Assembly: GCF_008016455.1 (NCBI RefSeq)
Contig: NZ_SAXU01000001.1
Coordinates: forward strand, 372,001-436,000
DNA length: 64,000 bases
Direction of reading: 5' to 3'
Source: Brachyspira aalborgi
GTDB lineage: Bacteria; Spirochaetota; Brachyspiria; Brachyspirales; Brachyspiraceae
In this document: positions 26,236-36,294 of the stretch, piece after piece
How positions within the stretch are numbered: the first letter of the stretch is position 1
Layout of the letters: each line of letters begins with the position of its first letter
Notes under the pieces: generated by a model
What the model was told of the DNA's origin: nothing
The model's database searches: none
Seen by the model: the letters and a program-made list of their open reading frames with translations, nothing else
Translations under genes and position numbers: made by a program

Positions 26236-27636
26236 ATGCAAATGTTAAATAAAGATTATATAAACTTTCTTAAAAAACAAAATATATTAATACTCGGAGC
26301 GACTCCAAGAAGCGGAATAAGTATCGCCAATGTTATTTACGACATTAATAAATCGGAAAATATAAATATTAATTACGCTTTAAGCGACAGCAAAGAAAAA
26401 GAAAAACTTAATTTAAAAGATTTGAAAGATAAAAATGCAAAATTATTTTTAGGAAATCAAAATTCTTCTATTATAAACGATATAACTTTAATAATAACAT
26501 CGCCAGGAATTCCTCAAAGCATTTCGTTAATTAAAGAAGCAAAAAAAAGAAAAATAAAAATAATAGGGGAGATTGAGTTTGCTTATAATCTACTTCCTCA
26601 AAGAAATTATATAGCGATAACGGGAACGGACGGAAAAACTACGACAGTTAATTTAATTTATAATATTATAAGTTCTTATAAAAAGGCTAGACTTTTGGGA
26701 AATGTCGGAAATACATTTTCTAAAGAAATTGAAAATATTGAAGAAGGCGAAGATATAATTTTAGAGCTTTCGAGTTTTCAGCTTGAAACTATTGAAAATT
26801 TTCATCCGCATATAAGCGCGATATTGAATATTGCAGAAGACCATTTAGACAGATATAAAGATATTGAAGATTATTTTAACGCTAAAAAAAATATTTATAA
26901 AAATCAAAATTGCAAAGATTTTTTAATTCTTAATTACGATAATATTTTTACAAATAGACTTTTTAACGAATTGAAAAAAAATAAAGAAGAAAAATTTAAT
27001 ATTTTAACTTTTTCTACTAAAAATAAAAATGCGACAATTTATTATAATAACGAAGAAATATTTTATAAAAATAAAAAATTGTTTTCAATAAAAAAAAGAA
27101 AATTATTCGGAATGCATAATGTTGAAAATATTTTAGCTTCAATTTTAATATGTTTGAAAAATAATATTCCAATAGAATATATTGAAAATGCAATAAATAA
27201 TTTTAACGGAATCGAACATAGATTAGAATTAGTCGATACTATAAATAATGTTATGTATATTAACGATTCAAAAGCCACTTCTATGAACTCTGTAATGAGC
27301 GCTTTAAAATCTTTTGATAAAAATATAATTCTTATAATGGGCGGAAGAAATAAAAATATAGATTTTAGCCCTTTAAATGATATTATTAAAGAAAGAGTAA
27401 AAAAACTTATTCTAATCGGCGAGGCTTCTGAAATTCTTAACGATATGATTAATTTTGAAAATAAAATAATTATAAAAGATTTTACGGACGCTTTTAATTA
27501 TGCTTCTTCTTTTGCAATTAGCGGAGATATAGTTTTGCTTTCGCCAGGCTGCGCAAGTTTTGACGCTTTTGAAAATTACGAAGAGAGAGGAAAATATTTT
27601 AAAAGTTTGGTTTATAAATTGAAAAATAATATTTAA
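26236..27636 (+). CDS. murD: UDP-N-acetylmuramoyl-L-alanine:D-glutamate ligase MurD
   Basis: Adds D-Glu to UDP-MurNAc-L-Ala in peptidoglycan synthesis. The P-loop is GTDGKTTT (near residue 131), preceded by an N-terminal Rossmann-like UDP-binding domain. Mur ligase motifs ILNIAEDHLDRY and EHRLELV, INDSKATSMNSV and MGGRNKNIDF follow, with LSPGCASFDAF..YEERG at the C-terminus, which is specific to MurD. The length of 466 residues is normal. Two ATGs lie two codons apart; neither has a clear ribosome site. It overlaps the convergent gene by 4 nt. Confidence 0.95.
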   Translation: MQMLNKDYINFLKKQNILILGATPRSGISIANVIYDINKSENININYALSDSKEKEKLNLKDLKDKNAKLFLGNQNSSIINDITLIITSPGIPQSISLIKEAKKRKIKIIGEIEFAYNLLPQRNYIAITGTDGKTTTVNLIYNIISSYKKARLLGNVGNTFSKEIENIEEGEDIILELSSFQLETIENFHPHISAILNIAEDHLDRYKDIEDYFNAKKNIYKNQNCKDFLILNYDNIFTNRLFNELKKNKEEKFNILTFSTKNKNATIYYNNEEIFYKNKKLFSIKKRKLFGMHNVENILASILICLKNNIPIEYIENAINNFNGIEHRLELVDTINNVMYINDSKATSMNSVMSALKSFDKNIILIMGGRNKNIDFSPLNDIIKERVKKLILIGEASEILNDMINFENKIIIKDFTDAFNYASSFAISGDIVLLSPGCASFDAFENYEERGKYFKSLVYKLKNNI

Positions 27637-28763
27637 TTTTGCAAATGATTATAAATAAAAATATTATAACTTTTCAATTCTCTTTTATAGATTTTTCCAA
27701 TATATTCCCATAAATCATGATAAGATTTTTTTGTAATATCTTTATCCAAATTGACATATTTCATAATCGGCATTCTATTTTCAGCGACATATCTTTTTGA
27801 ATAATGATATATTTCGTTTATCTTGCTTTCTAATTCGTTTGTATATTTTGAATTATTCATTTTATCAATATTATTTATTAAAGTTTCCAAATATTTATGT
27901 CTTTGTAAATCAATCGACTTCATTATATTATTAAATCTTAAATTAATTTTTCTCATATCCGAACTAATTTCAATTTCTCTATTATTCATTCTATTATTAA
28001 TCGAATAAAAATTTTTTATATCGTTTAATTTTATCATAGAATTCTCATAAGCGATTAAAATATTTTGATATATAAATTTATATTTTTCAGTGTCGATTTT
28101 ATTAAAACTCATTTTTTCAAGTTTATTCATAGCTTTGTTTATAATATTAATATATTCTTCTTTTTGAATTTCAAATTTTATATTATTCGGAGCGTTAATA
28201 AGATTTTCGTTTTTAGACAATCTATTATAAGCAAATTTATATTCTTCAATATCCAAAAGATAATTAATCTCTTCGTCTACATTTTCTTGCAAATAAACAT
28301 ATTGTTTATTTATAAATAGATTAATAATTTTTCTTGCTTTATATTTATCATAAATTTCTTTTTCGCTAATTTGACTTATTTGATTTGAAGCATGAGAATA
28401 TATTGGAATAATAGTTTTATAAATTAAATTATAATTTCCGTAACTTATTTTTCCGCCATATAGAAAATATAATTTATCAATCATAGAAGTTATTAAATTA
28501 TTATATTCTTTAATTTTTATTTCATTTGAAATTTTAAGTTTATTGATATCTTTATTTGAGTATATAAATACAAAAGCTTCCTTATATTTATTTTCTTTTA
28601 ATAATTCTTCGACATTTTTTTGAAATTTAATTATTTTTCTTTTAGGCGAATTTTTAAAATATAAATAAAAACTTAAAACTATAATTAAAGGTATTATAAT
28701 CGCAATGAGTATAATTAATTTTTTATTCATTTGTAATAAGCCAACAAAATTATTTAATTTCAT
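27633..28763 (-). CDS. Hypothetical single-pass membrane protein
   Basis: No family recognised. A 376-residue product with one membrane helix (about residues 15-33) followed by a highly charged, Asn/Lys/Glu/Ile-rich, mainly helical extracytoplasmic part with periodic Tyr and Leu. The first Met gives 11 residues before a second Met (28730) that starts directly at the basic residues before the helix. Neither has a ribosome site, so the start is uncertain. Monocistronic. Confidence 0.65.
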   Translation of the reverse strand: MKLNNFVGLLQMNKKLIILIAIIIPLIIVLSFYLYFKNSPKRKIIKFQKNVEELLKENKYKEAFVFIYSNKDINKLKISNEIKIKEYNNLITSMIDKLYFLYGGKISYGNYNLIYKTIIPIYSHASNQISQISEKEIYDKYKARKIINLFINKQYVYLQENVDEEINYLLDIEEYKFAYNRLSKNENLINAPNNIKFEIQKEEYINIINKAMNKLEKMSFNKIDTEKYKFIYQNILIAYENSMIKLNDIKNFYSINNRMNNREIEISSDMRKINLRFNNIMKSIDLQRHKYLETLINNIDKMNNSKYTNELESKINEIYHYSKRYVAENRMPIMKYVNLDKDITKKSYHDLWEYIGKIYKRELKSYNIFIYNHLQN

Positions 28764-28927
28764 TAATTATATATTTATTATTATATTAATCAAGCTGTAA
28801 AAAATATATAAATTGAATATAAAAATTATTATAAGTTTAAAAATTAAAAATTTTATTATTTGAATATTTTCTATAATTAATATAAAATCTTTTTAATCAA
28901 AAAATCAAGAAAATAATAAATTAAAAT

Positions 28928-30730
28928 ATGGCAAAAAGCGTTATAAATATAGTTAATATATCAAAAAGTTTTGTTAATAAAATTTTGCTTGATAAAGCGA
29001 ATCTTCTTATAGAAGAAAAATCAAAAATCGGAATGATTGGAAGAAACGGAGCGGGAAAAACAACTTTAATAAAAATACTTATGGGCGAAGAGGAAGCGGA
29101 TGATGGCGAGATAATTTTTTCTGACGATATAAAAATCGGTTATTTATCGCAAGGAGCAAATTTTGACGAAAAAGAAAAAGTTATTGATTATCTTATAAAA
29201 TCGACTAATAAAAAATCTTGGGAATGTTATAAAATAGCGAGTAGATTTGGAATTGACCATATAAAAATAAATTATAATATTGGCGATTTGTCGAGCGGTT
29301 ATAGAATGCGAATTAAACTTTCCGAAATGATGCTTCAAGAACCAAATTTTTTACTGCTTGACGAACCTTCAAATTTTTTGGATTTAAATACTTTAATTGA
29401 TTTAGAAAATTTTTTACTTGATTATAAAGGCGGATTTTTAATCGTTTCGCATGATAGAGAATTTTTAAAAACTACTTGCGAAAAAACCATAGAAATTGAT
29501 AAAGGCAAAATAATTTATTTTCCGTCAGGCATCGAAGATTATTTTGAATATAAAGAAGAAAAAGAAGCGTCAATAAAAAAATATAATAAAAATATCGAAG
29601 AGAGAAAAGCGCATTTGGAGAGATTTATTGAGAGATTTAGATATAAAGCGACTAAAGCGAAAGCCGTTCAATCTCGCATAAAGCAAATGGAAAAATTAAA
29701 AACTATAGAAATATCTCATCCTTCAAAAAGCGTTAGAATAAAACTTCCCGCAGTCGAAGAAAAAAAAGGTTTCGCTATAATTTCTGATAATTTAAATATA
29801 GGATACGATAAAAAAATCGTGGCAAAAAGTAAAAGAATTGAAATTTTTAGAGGATGTAAAGTCGCAGTTTTAGGACAAAACGGAGAAGGCAAAACCACTT
29901 TTTTAAGAACGATATCGGGAATAATAAAACCGCTCTCTGGAAATTATAATTATGCGCAAGGAATAAAAACTGCATATTTCGGAGAAGACACTTATAAAAA
30001 TATAACGGCTAACGACACCGTTTTATCTTTTTTGAAAAAGCATGCAAAACAAGGTTTACTGCATCAGGAACTTTTAACTTTGCTTGGAAGTTTTTTATTT
30101 TCTGGAGACGATATTAATAAAGACATTAAAGTTTTAAGCGGAGGAGAGATGGCAAGATTATCTCTTTTGTCTGCAATCACTCAATGCGCCGATGTTTTAA
30201 TTTTGGACGAACCTACTAATCATTTAGATTTTGAAACCGTTGAAGCTTTAGCTAATTCATTGAAAGATTATAAAGGAACTATATTTTTTACTTCGCATGA
30301 CAGAACTTTTACAAGTTTGCTTGCCGATACGATTATTGAAATTAAAGATAAAAAAATCTCTCTCTATTCGGGAAATTACGAGGCTTATGTTTATAAGGCA
30401 AAACTTGAAGCGTTAAAAGAAGAGGAGGAGGAAATTAAATTTCAAAATAATAATAAAAATATAATAAGCGAAAATAAAAATAGTTATGAAGATAGAAAGA
30501 AAATAAGAAATAGACTTTCAAAATGCGAAAATCTATTAAAAGAATACGAAAAGCAGATTAACGATTATAAAAACGAAGAAAAAGAAATATTAAAATTTTT
30601 TGAACTTTCTACAAATTATGACGAAGAGAAAAGCAAACGATTATTAGAAATAAAAAAACTTATAGAAAAAACGGAAAACGATTGGCTTATAATTAACGAA
30701 GAGATTGACGATATAAAAAAGTTATTATAG
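28928..30730 (+). CDS. ABC-F family ATPase (ribosome-associated)
   Basis: Two ABC domains in one soluble chain, without membrane segments. Walker A are GRNGAGKTT (near residue 38) and GQNGEGKTT (near residue 318). Signatures are LSSGYRMR and LSGGEMARL. Walker B are LLLDEPSNFLD and LILDEPTNHLD. Between them lies the basic P-site tRNA interaction motif region (FRYKATKAKAVQSRIKQ), and the C-terminus is a coiled coil (residues ~495-600). This is the architecture of Uup/YdiF-like ABC-F translation factors. A role in antibiotic resistance cannot be inferred. Confidence 0.9.
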   Translation: MAKSVINIVNISKSFVNKILLDKANLLIEEKSKIGMIGRNGAGKTTLIKILMGEEEADDGEIIFSDDIKIGYLSQGANFDEKEKVIDYLIKSTNKKSWECYKIASRFGIDHIKINYNIGDLSSGYRMRIKLSEMMLQEPNFLLLDEPSNFLDLNTLIDLENFLLDYKGGFLIVSHDREFLKTTCEKTIEIDKGKIIYFPSGIEDYFEYKEEKEASIKKYNKNIEERKAHLERFIERFRYKATKAKAVQSRIKQMEKLKTIEISHPSKSVRIKLPAVEEKKGFAIISDNLNIGYDKKIVAKSKRIEIFRGCKVAVLGQNGEGKTTFLRTISGIIKPLSGNYNYAQGIKTAYFGEDTYKNITANDTVLSFLKKHAKQGLLHQELLTLLGSFLFSGDDINKDIKVLSGGEMARLSLLSAITQCADVLILDEPTNHLDFETVEALANSLKDYKGTIFFTSHDRTFTSLLADTIIEIKDKKISLYSGNYEAYVYKAKLEALKEEEEEIKFQNNNKNIISENKNSYEDRKKIRNRLSKCENLLKEYEKQINDYKNEEKEILKFFELSTNYDEEKSKRLLEIKKLIEKTENDWLIINEEIDDIKKLL

Positions 30731-30826
30731 TAATTCTATCAATATTAAATTTATTTTAATATTGCATATCTATTATAAAAATAAATAACTTGAATTTTTA
30801 CCTATATTATAATAATATAAATAATT

Positions 30827-31633
30827 ATGGAAAATAAAATAGAAAATACCGAAAAGACTAATTTTGAAGAATTTAAAGTTTCTTTATCGAGCATAGATTA
30901 CGAGGGACCTTTGTCGATTTTATTCGATATGCTTAAAAGAAGCGAAAAAAATATATACGAAGTTTCGATTTTGGAGATTATAGACCAATTTATAGAATAT
31001 TTGAAAAGGCAAGCTGCTTTAAATCTAAATTATACGGGAGATTTCTTGCTTGTCGCTTCGGAGTTTCATTTGTATAAATCTAAAATGCTTCTTCCTCATG
31101 ATATGGACGAAGATAAATTTACCGACAGATTAAAATTTGAAATTGTAGAACAAATGCTTGAATTTCAAAGATATAAAATTGTTTCAGAAGAGCTTGATAA
31201 ATTGCAAGAAATTTCCGATTCTATTTTTGAAAGAAAAGATACGGAGAGAGTTAATTTTTTTCAAAATAATAATTCTGACGATAATGAAATCGCTTGGAAA
31301 GATATTAAACTTTACGATTTGGTTTATTCTTTTGCAAAAATTCAATTTGTTCCCGAAACCGATTTGGCTGTTCTTTCGGGAATGTCGAATTTCCATATTG
31401 ATAACGCTATAGATATGATAAGAATAAAATTGTCTGAAAATAAAATATTTCCTTTCATTATGCTTTTTAAGGACGGAGTGACAAAAAGAGAATTGGTGAC
31501 TTTCTTTTTGGCTATTTTGGAAATGGTTAAAGAAAAAGAAATTCTACTGAAGCAGGAAACTAAATTTAAAGAAATTTATGTTTTTAAAAGAGAAGAAAAT
31601 TCTATAATTACAGAAGATAATAAAAATGAATAA
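30827..31633 (+). CDS. scpA: Segregation and condensation protein A
   Basis: The kleisin subunit that bridges SMC heads in chromosome condensation. The N-terminus has the hallmark YEGPLSILFDMLKRSEKNIYEVSI, followed by FLLVASEFHLYKSKMLLP. The C-terminal winged helix (TKRELVTFFLAILEMVKEKEI) binds the SMC head. 268 residues is a typical length. No Shine-Dalgarno is seen, and the TATAAT at 30808-30813 would give a very short leader. murB overlaps its end by 8 nt; scpB is not in the window. Confidence 0.92.
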   Translation: MENKIENTEKTNFEEFKVSLSSIDYEGPLSILFDMLKRSEKNIYEVSILEIIDQFIEYLKRQAALNLNYTGDFLLVASEFHLYKSKMLLPHDMDEDKFTDRLKFEIVEQMLEFQRYKIVSEELDKLQEISDSIFERKDTERVNFFQNNNSDDNEIAWKDIKLYDLVYSFAKIQFVPETDLAVLSGMSNFHIDNAIDMIRIKLSENKIFPFIMLFKDGVTKRELVTFFLAILEMVKEKEILLKQETKFKEIYVFKREENSIITEDNKNE

Positions 31634-32528
31634 ATCTTTAAACTCCGTATTGCATAAAAAAAATATTTCTTTGAAAAAATATAATAATTTTAAAATTGAA
31701 GCGAAAGCTTTAAATTTTTATATTCCCGAAAATATAAACGGATTTATAAGTTTGCTTAAATATTTAAACGACATTAAAAAAAAATATATTATTTTAGGAG
31801 GCGGAAGCAATATATTATTTGTTGATGAAATTGTAGAAATTCCAATAATATATACGGGATTTTTTAGCAGAATAGAAATTTATTCGGACGGAATTTTAGG
31901 ATATTCGGGAGCGAAAATTATTGATTTAATTAAATGCGCTTATAAAAATTCTTTAAGCGGTTTGGAATTTTTATTTGGATTGCCTGGAACAGTCGGCGGA
32001 GCGGCTTATATGAATGCAAGATGTTATGAGCATTCTATTTCGGAATTTATTGAAACCGTTGGAATAATAGACGATAATTTTGAATATAATCATATTGGAA
32101 TTGAAGATTGCGATTATCATTATAAAAAAAGCGTTTTTCAAAATAAAAATTATATTATTATAGATGTAAAATTTAAATTAAATAAAAAAGAGAAAAAATT
32201 AATAAAGCCCGAAATGAATAAATATTTAAATGACAGAAAGAAAAAAAATCAATTTAAATATCCTTCGGCGGGAAGCGTATTTTTAAACGATTATAAAACT
32301 AATATGATAGCGGGAAAAATTATAGATTCTATTAATATGCGCGGAGTAAAATTAGGCGGCGCTATGGTTTCGCCATATCATGCGAATTTTATAGTTAATT
32401 ATAAAAACGCTACGGGACGAGATATTTTTTTATTAATGAAAAAAGTTAAAGAAGAAGTTTATAATCAAAAAGGAATTTTATTAAAACCCGAAGTAAAAAT
32501 AATAAGCAATGACAATGAAAAATTATAA
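31626..32528 (+). CDS. murB: UDP-N-acetylenolpyruvoylglucosamine reductase MurB
   Basis: Reduces UDP-GlcNAc-enolpyruvate to UDP-MurNAc with NADPH and FAD. Features: N-terminal NNFKIEAKA, FAD-binding GGGSNILFVDE (near residue 58), GLEFLFGLPGTVGGAAYMNA, YKKSVFQ and PSAGSVFLN with the catalytic Ser, and a C-terminal region ending in G..LKPEVKII. At 300 residues it is the shorter type II form. It overlaps scpA (8 nt) and the radical SAM gene (20 nt), so the three are translationally linked. Confidence 0.94.
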   Translation: MNKSLNSVLHKKNISLKKYNNFKIEAKALNFYIPENINGFISLLKYLNDIKKKYIILGGGSNILFVDEIVEIPIIYTGFFSRIEIYSDGILGYSGAKIIDLIKCAYKNSLSGLEFLFGLPGTVGGAAYMNARCYEHSISEFIETVGIIDDNFEYNHIGIEDCDYHYKKSVFQNKNYIIIDVKFKLNKKEKKLIKPEMNKYLNDRKKKNQFKYPSAGSVFLNDYKTNMIAGKIIDSINMRGVKLGGAMVSPYHANFIVNYKNATGRDIFLLMKKVKEEVYNQKGILLKPEVKIISNDNEKL

Positions 32529-33495
32529 AATAAATTATAATAAAAAACATTTGGAAAATATCGACAAAGCGATTGAAAAAGCAAAACTACTTTATGATAA
32601 TTGCGTTTGCTGCGGACACTTATGTAAAGTAAATAGAAACGAAAATAAAATTGGAATATGCAAAATTTTTGAAGATAATAACCATATAAAAGTCGCTTCT
32701 CATAATCTTCATTTTGGAGAAGAGCCTATGTTAGTTGGAAAAAGCGGAAGCGGAACAATATTTTTTTCAAACTGCAATTTAAAATGCGTATTCTGTCAAA
32801 ATTATCAAATAAGTCATAACGAAATAGGAGAGATAATCGACATTGAAACTTTAGTTTTATATTTTTTAGAACTTGAAGAAAAAGGAGCAAATAATATAAA
32901 TCTTGTAAGCGCAAGCCATGTAATTTATCCGATATTGAAAGCTTTGAAAATCGCTTTGAATAAAGAACTCAATTTGCCAATCGTTTATAACACTAACGGA
33001 TACGACACAAAAGAATTATTAGATTGTTTAGACGGAATAGTCGACATTTATTTGCCCGATTTAAAATATTTATTTGACGACAAGGCAATAAAATATTCGA
33101 GAGCCGAAAATTATTTTAATGTATCGATTAAAGCTATAGAGATAATGAAAAATCAAGTCGGTGATTTAATTGTAGACAAAAACAACATTGCAAAAAGCGG
33201 AATAATAATAAGACATTTAATTTTGCCAAATAATCAATCGGATTCTTACGATATATTGATAGAATTAAAAGAGAGAGGATTTTTAAAAACTACAATTTCA
33301 CTTATGTCTCAATATAATCCCGAGTTTAAAGCTAAAGATTTTGAATATATAAACAGAAAATTATATTTTAAAGAATATGACGATTTGATTAATTACGCTT
33401 TGGATTTGGGATTTGAAAATATTTTATCGCAGGAAATGGAAAGTTCGGAAACTTATTTGCCCGATTTTACGAGAGAAATTCCTTTTCAATTTTGA
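32509..33495 (+). CDS. Radical SAM protein, PflA-like (COG1313 type)
   Basis: A 328-residue radical SAM enzyme. The 4Fe-4S/SAM site is CNLKCVFC (CX3CX2C, near residue 88), preceded by a Cys-rich N-terminus (CVCCGHLC) and HFGEEPMLVGKSGSGTIFF, and followed by NTNGYD and DIYLPDLKY. This is the pattern of proteins annotated as putative pyruvate formate-lyase activating enzymes. No glycyl-radical enzyme lies nearby, so its true substrate is unknown. It begins inside murB. Confidence 0.85.
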   Translation: MTMKNYKINYNKKHLENIDKAIEKAKLLYDNCVCCGHLCKVNRNENKIGICKIFEDNNHIKVASHNLHFGEEPMLVGKSGSGTIFFSNCNLKCVFCQNYQISHNEIGEIIDIETLVLYFLELEEKGANNINLVSASHVIYPILKALKIALNKELNLPIVYNTNGYDTKELLDCLDGIVDIYLPDLKYLFDDKAIKYSRAENYFNVSIKAIEIMKNQVGDLIVDKNNIAKSGIIIRHLILPNNQSDSYDILIELKERGFLKTTISLMSQYNPEFKAKDFEYINRKLYFKEYDDLINYALDLGFENILSQEMESSETYLPDFTREIPFQF

Positions 33496-33506
33496 ATAGA
33501 CTAAAA

Positions 33507-35402
33507 TTATTTATTATATATCAACTTCTTTTTTGACATAACTTGCTTTAAACCTTCTTTTGCCTGAGAATCTCCGCCGTTATAACTTAAAGCGTTTCTA
33601 TAACTTTCTTCTGCATTATCAAGTTCATTCATTCTATAATAGCATTTTCCTAAAGCTAAATTTATTTCAAACATATCTTTTTTATCTGTCGCTATATTTA
33701 ATGCTTCGTTGTAGGAATATATAGCGTCATTATATTGAAGTCTTCTGTATGAAAACGCTCCGTAAAGTTTGTAATTTTCAACTTTAGGCGACATTTCTAT
33801 TAATTGTCTATAATAAATTGAAGCGTCATTATACGAAGATATTTCTTCCATCATAGAACATAAAGTCACCCAAGCGGTTTCTCTAACTAAAGTAGTATTA
33901 TTTTCATCGTTTGCCGCAATTAATAGAGATTCTTTTGCCTTTTCGTAATTTTTTGTTTTATAATAAAGAATTCCGCCTCTATAAATGCTTTCTCTATCTT
34001 TAGGATATTTCGACAAAGTATAATTATAATAATTTATAGCTTCGTTATTATTTCCTATCGATTCATAATAAATAGCCAAAGTTCTACTCGGAAAAGCGTT
34101 TCCAACTTCCGCTTTAATAGAATTTTCAAGCAATCTAATTCCTCTGTCGGAGTTGCCAAAATATAATTCCAATTCTCCTAGTCGAGGCATGAAAATTAAA
34201 TTATTCGTTTCAATAGCAAAAACCTGCTGATAATATTTCAAAGATTCAAAATAAGATTTTTTTCTGTAAGTTATGTCTCCGAGTCTTTCCAAAGCCGTTA
34301 TATATAAATCGTCTTTTTTGTCGACTATCAATATTTTTTTATAATTCGCTTCCGCTTCTTTTAACATCGCACCTTTATAATAAGCGTTTGCGAGCATTCC
34401 AACCGCTTCGTAAGTATTTTCGTAATTTTTAATCTTTGTTAATCTCAAATAATATTTAATCGCCTTATCGTAAGCGTTTTCTTTTTCGTATAATTCTCCG
34501 AGAGATAAAATCGTTTCGACATCGTAAGGATTCTGTTCCAAAATTTGCTCGTAAACTTTTTTTATGGAATCGTAATCTTCCGTCTGCTGATAAACTCTAA
34601 CGAGTCTGCCCGCCGAGTCCGATTGCATTTTTGAGTTAGCCAAACTTTTCAAATACATTTCTATAGCGCTGTCGGTGTCGCCCGATATTACATAAAAGTC
34701 TCCCAAAATACCTGCCGCTTTGTCCGCATATTCTCCTTTGCTCGTTCTAACAAGTTTATTTAAAGTGTCGTAAGCTACCGTTTGCAACCCTTCGTTTAAA
34801 GCGATTATTCCGACATAAAACATAGCTTCGTCATTTTCTTCCAATCTCAAAACTCTTTCGTAATAACCTTTAGCCAAACGAGGCAAATCTCTATCCATAT
34901 AAAATTGTCCCAAAGTAAGTAGGGTAGGGATATAATTCGAGTTTACGGTTAAAGTTTGCTCCAAATAATATAAAGCCTGTTCGGGCATTTCGCTTTTCAA
35001 ATAGGATATTGCCATATTATATTTTAATCTTTCGTCCAAATACAACGAATTAGTCATATTATTAAATAGATTTATAGCATTTAAATAATCGCCCGTTTCG
35101 TTATAGATTTTTCCAAGAAGTATATTCGCGTCGTATTCTTTTTTCGGGTCGATAGTAGAATTAATCTCTTTTTTCAAAATTGATTTAGCTTTTCCGTAAT
35201 CTTTATTATTATAATATTCTTCGGCTAAAGTATATTCGTCTATAATTTTTGAATTTAATCTTATCTTTCCTTGAACTATAGCGACATTTAAAGAAATAAT
35301 AGATATAATGCCTAAAGCTCCTACGCATAAAATAAATACAATGATTTTCAGGTTTTTGTATTTTGACAATAATTTATTATAAGTCTTCTTCTTGTATGCC
35401 AT
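33507..35402 (-). CDS. Membrane-anchored TPR protein
   Basis: A 631-residue protein with a basic N-terminus, one membrane helix (residues ~20-40) and about 15 TPR units filling the rest (for example KAKSILKKEINST, YPTLLTLGQFYMDRDLPRLA-like, AIYSYNEALNIATDKKDMFEINLALGKCYYRM). It is probably an inner-membrane scaffold facing the periplasm. The start lies 26 nt inside the nusB 3' end, so it is translated with nusB. It lacks catalytic motifs. Confidence 0.83.
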   Translation of the reverse strand: MAYKKKTYNKLLSKYKNLKIIVFILCVGALGIISIISLNVAIVQGKIRLNSKIIDEYTLAEEYYNNKDYGKAKSILKKEINSTIDPKKEYDANILLGKIYNETGDYLNAINLFNNMTNSLYLDERLKYNMAISYLKSEMPEQALYYLEQTLTVNSNYIPTLLTLGQFYMDRDLPRLAKGYYERVLRLEENDEAMFYVGIIALNEGLQTVAYDTLNKLVRTSKGEYADKAAGILGDFYVISGDTDSAIEMYLKSLANSKMQSDSAGRLVRVYQQTEDYDSIKKVYEQILEQNPYDVETILSLGELYEKENAYDKAIKYYLRLTKIKNYENTYEAVGMLANAYYKGAMLKEAEANYKKILIVDKKDDLYITALERLGDITYRKKSYFESLKYYQQVFAIETNNLIFMPRLGELELYFGNSDRGIRLLENSIKAEVGNAFPSRTLAIYYESIGNNNEAINYYNYTLSKYPKDRESIYRGGILYYKTKNYEKAKESLLIAANDENNTTLVRETAWVTLCSMMEEISSYNDASIYYRQLIEMSPKVENYKLYGAFSYRRLQYNDAIYSYNEALNIATDKKDMFEINLALGKCYYRMNELDNAEESYRNALSYNGGDSQAKEGLKQVMSKKKLIYNK

Positions 35403-35910
35403 CTAAAATCCCGTTAACAAATTTATAAGAATCTTTATCGCCAAATATTTTCGCTATCTCCACCGCTTCGTTTATAATTATAGGTTTTGATATTTTTTCT
35501 TTCAAATAAATCAAACTATAAATTGACATTCTTAATATTGATTTATCCACATATTGTATTCTCTTTATGTCCCAATTTTTAGAATATTTTTCTATAATAG
35601 CGTCTATTCTCTCCAAATTATTTATAGTTCCTTCAATAAGTTCTTTTGCAAATTGTTTTATAGAATCGTTTATATTCTTATCTTCATAATCGAAAGATAA
35701 AACTTCTTCAAGATTCATATCTCCTTTATTCATTTCATAAGCGTATAAAGACATAATAGCGTATATTCTCGCTTGAGTTCTATAACCGTAATTAGATAAA
35801 TCTAAATCTTTAACTTTGTCTTTAGATTTAATCAAAACTTTTTTCTTTAAAGCTTTTTTTGGTTCTAAACTTTCAATATTATTTTCTTTAATTTCTTCGC
35901 TCGCAGGCAT
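35377..35910 (-). CDS. nusB: Transcription antitermination factor NusB
   Basis: Binds boxA RNA with NusE/S10 for rRNA antitermination. The core (residues ~40-177) shows the helical NusB pattern: RTQARIYAIMSLYAYEM, AKELIEGTINNLERIDAIIEKYSKNWDIKRIQYVDKSILRMSIYSL and KPIIINEAVEIAKIFGDKDSYKFVNGILDGI near the C-terminus. About 35 charged, Lys-rich residues precede the core, longer than in most NusB. The 3' end overlaps the TPR gene. Confidence 0.9.
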   Translation of the reverse strand: MPASEEIKENNIESLEPKKALKKKVLIKSKDKVKDLDLSNYGYRTQARIYAIMSLYAYEMNKGDMNLEEVLSFDYEDKNINDSIKQFAKELIEGTINNLERIDAIIEKYSKNWDIKRIQYVDKSILRMSIYSLIYLKEKISKPIIINEAVEIAKIFGDKDSYKFVNGILDGIQEEDL

Positions 35911-36061
35911 ATCTTTCCTATAAACTAATATACAATTCCGCTTTTTAATATTTTCGGAATATATAGTATAAAATAGACTTTTAATAAAATTATTATATAT
36001 TATATTTATAAAAAATGAAGATTATATTATTTTAAATTAATTATAATTTATAATTTAAGTA

Positions 36062-36089
36062 TTGACATTTTTTATCAATATGTTATAAT
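36062..36089 (+). promoter_or_regulatory. Consensus sigma-70 promoter of the CACTA leader / glycosyltransferase unit
   Basis: A perfect TTGACA (36062-36067), 16-bp spacer and perfect TATAAT (36084-36089). The expected start near 36096 gives a ~25-nt leader with AGGTGGAG as ribosome site 8 nt before the ATG at 36121. Confidence 0.85.
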
Positions 36090-36120
36090 TTAATCATTAA
36101 AAAACAGGTGGAGATTTTAT

Positions 36121-36192
36121 ATGTTTAGTTTGTCACTACACTACACTACACTACACTACACTACACTACACTACACTAACGCCGCATTATAA
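36121..36192 (+). CDS. Phase-variable leader ORF with pentanucleotide repeat (present frame short)
   Basis: ATG with a strong ribosome site begins MFSLS, then nine CACTA units translate as repeating LHYTT. In the present register the ORF ends after 23 codons (TAA 36190-36192). Reading from 36179 in the next frame there are 39 stop-free codons to a TGA at 36296-36298, which overlaps the ATG of the glycosyltransferase gene (36295). Adding one unit, or removing two, would join the leader to that frame. I infer a contingency leader controlling the downstream gene by translational coupling; an alternative is a small phase-variable peptide in its own right. Confidence 0.55.
   Translation: MFSLSLHYTTLHYTTLHYTNAAL
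36134..36178 (+). repeat. Nine tandem copies of CACTA (pentanucleotide SSR)
   Basis: Nine perfect 5-bp units (45 bp) inside the leader ORF. The unit length is not a multiple of three, so each slippage event changes the downstream reading frame. Confidence 0.97.
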
Positions 36193-36294
36193 ATTTTTTC
36201 GGCGATTTTTTCATTGCAAAACTAAAGAATTATTTGAAACATTTAAACGCTTTCTCTTGCGTAAATCACAACTAAATATTGAAGGCGATATTTT

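Noticed and set aside
30740-30764. Hairpin CAATATTAAA/TTTAATATTG after the ABC-F gene as terminator
   Set aside because: The stem is nearly all A-T and no T run follows; it may form, but I cannot support termination.
36134-36178. CRISPR-like repetition (also 16676-16724)
   Set aside because: Units of 5 and 7 bp are directly abutting with no spacers and no cas genes; they are simple tandem repeats.
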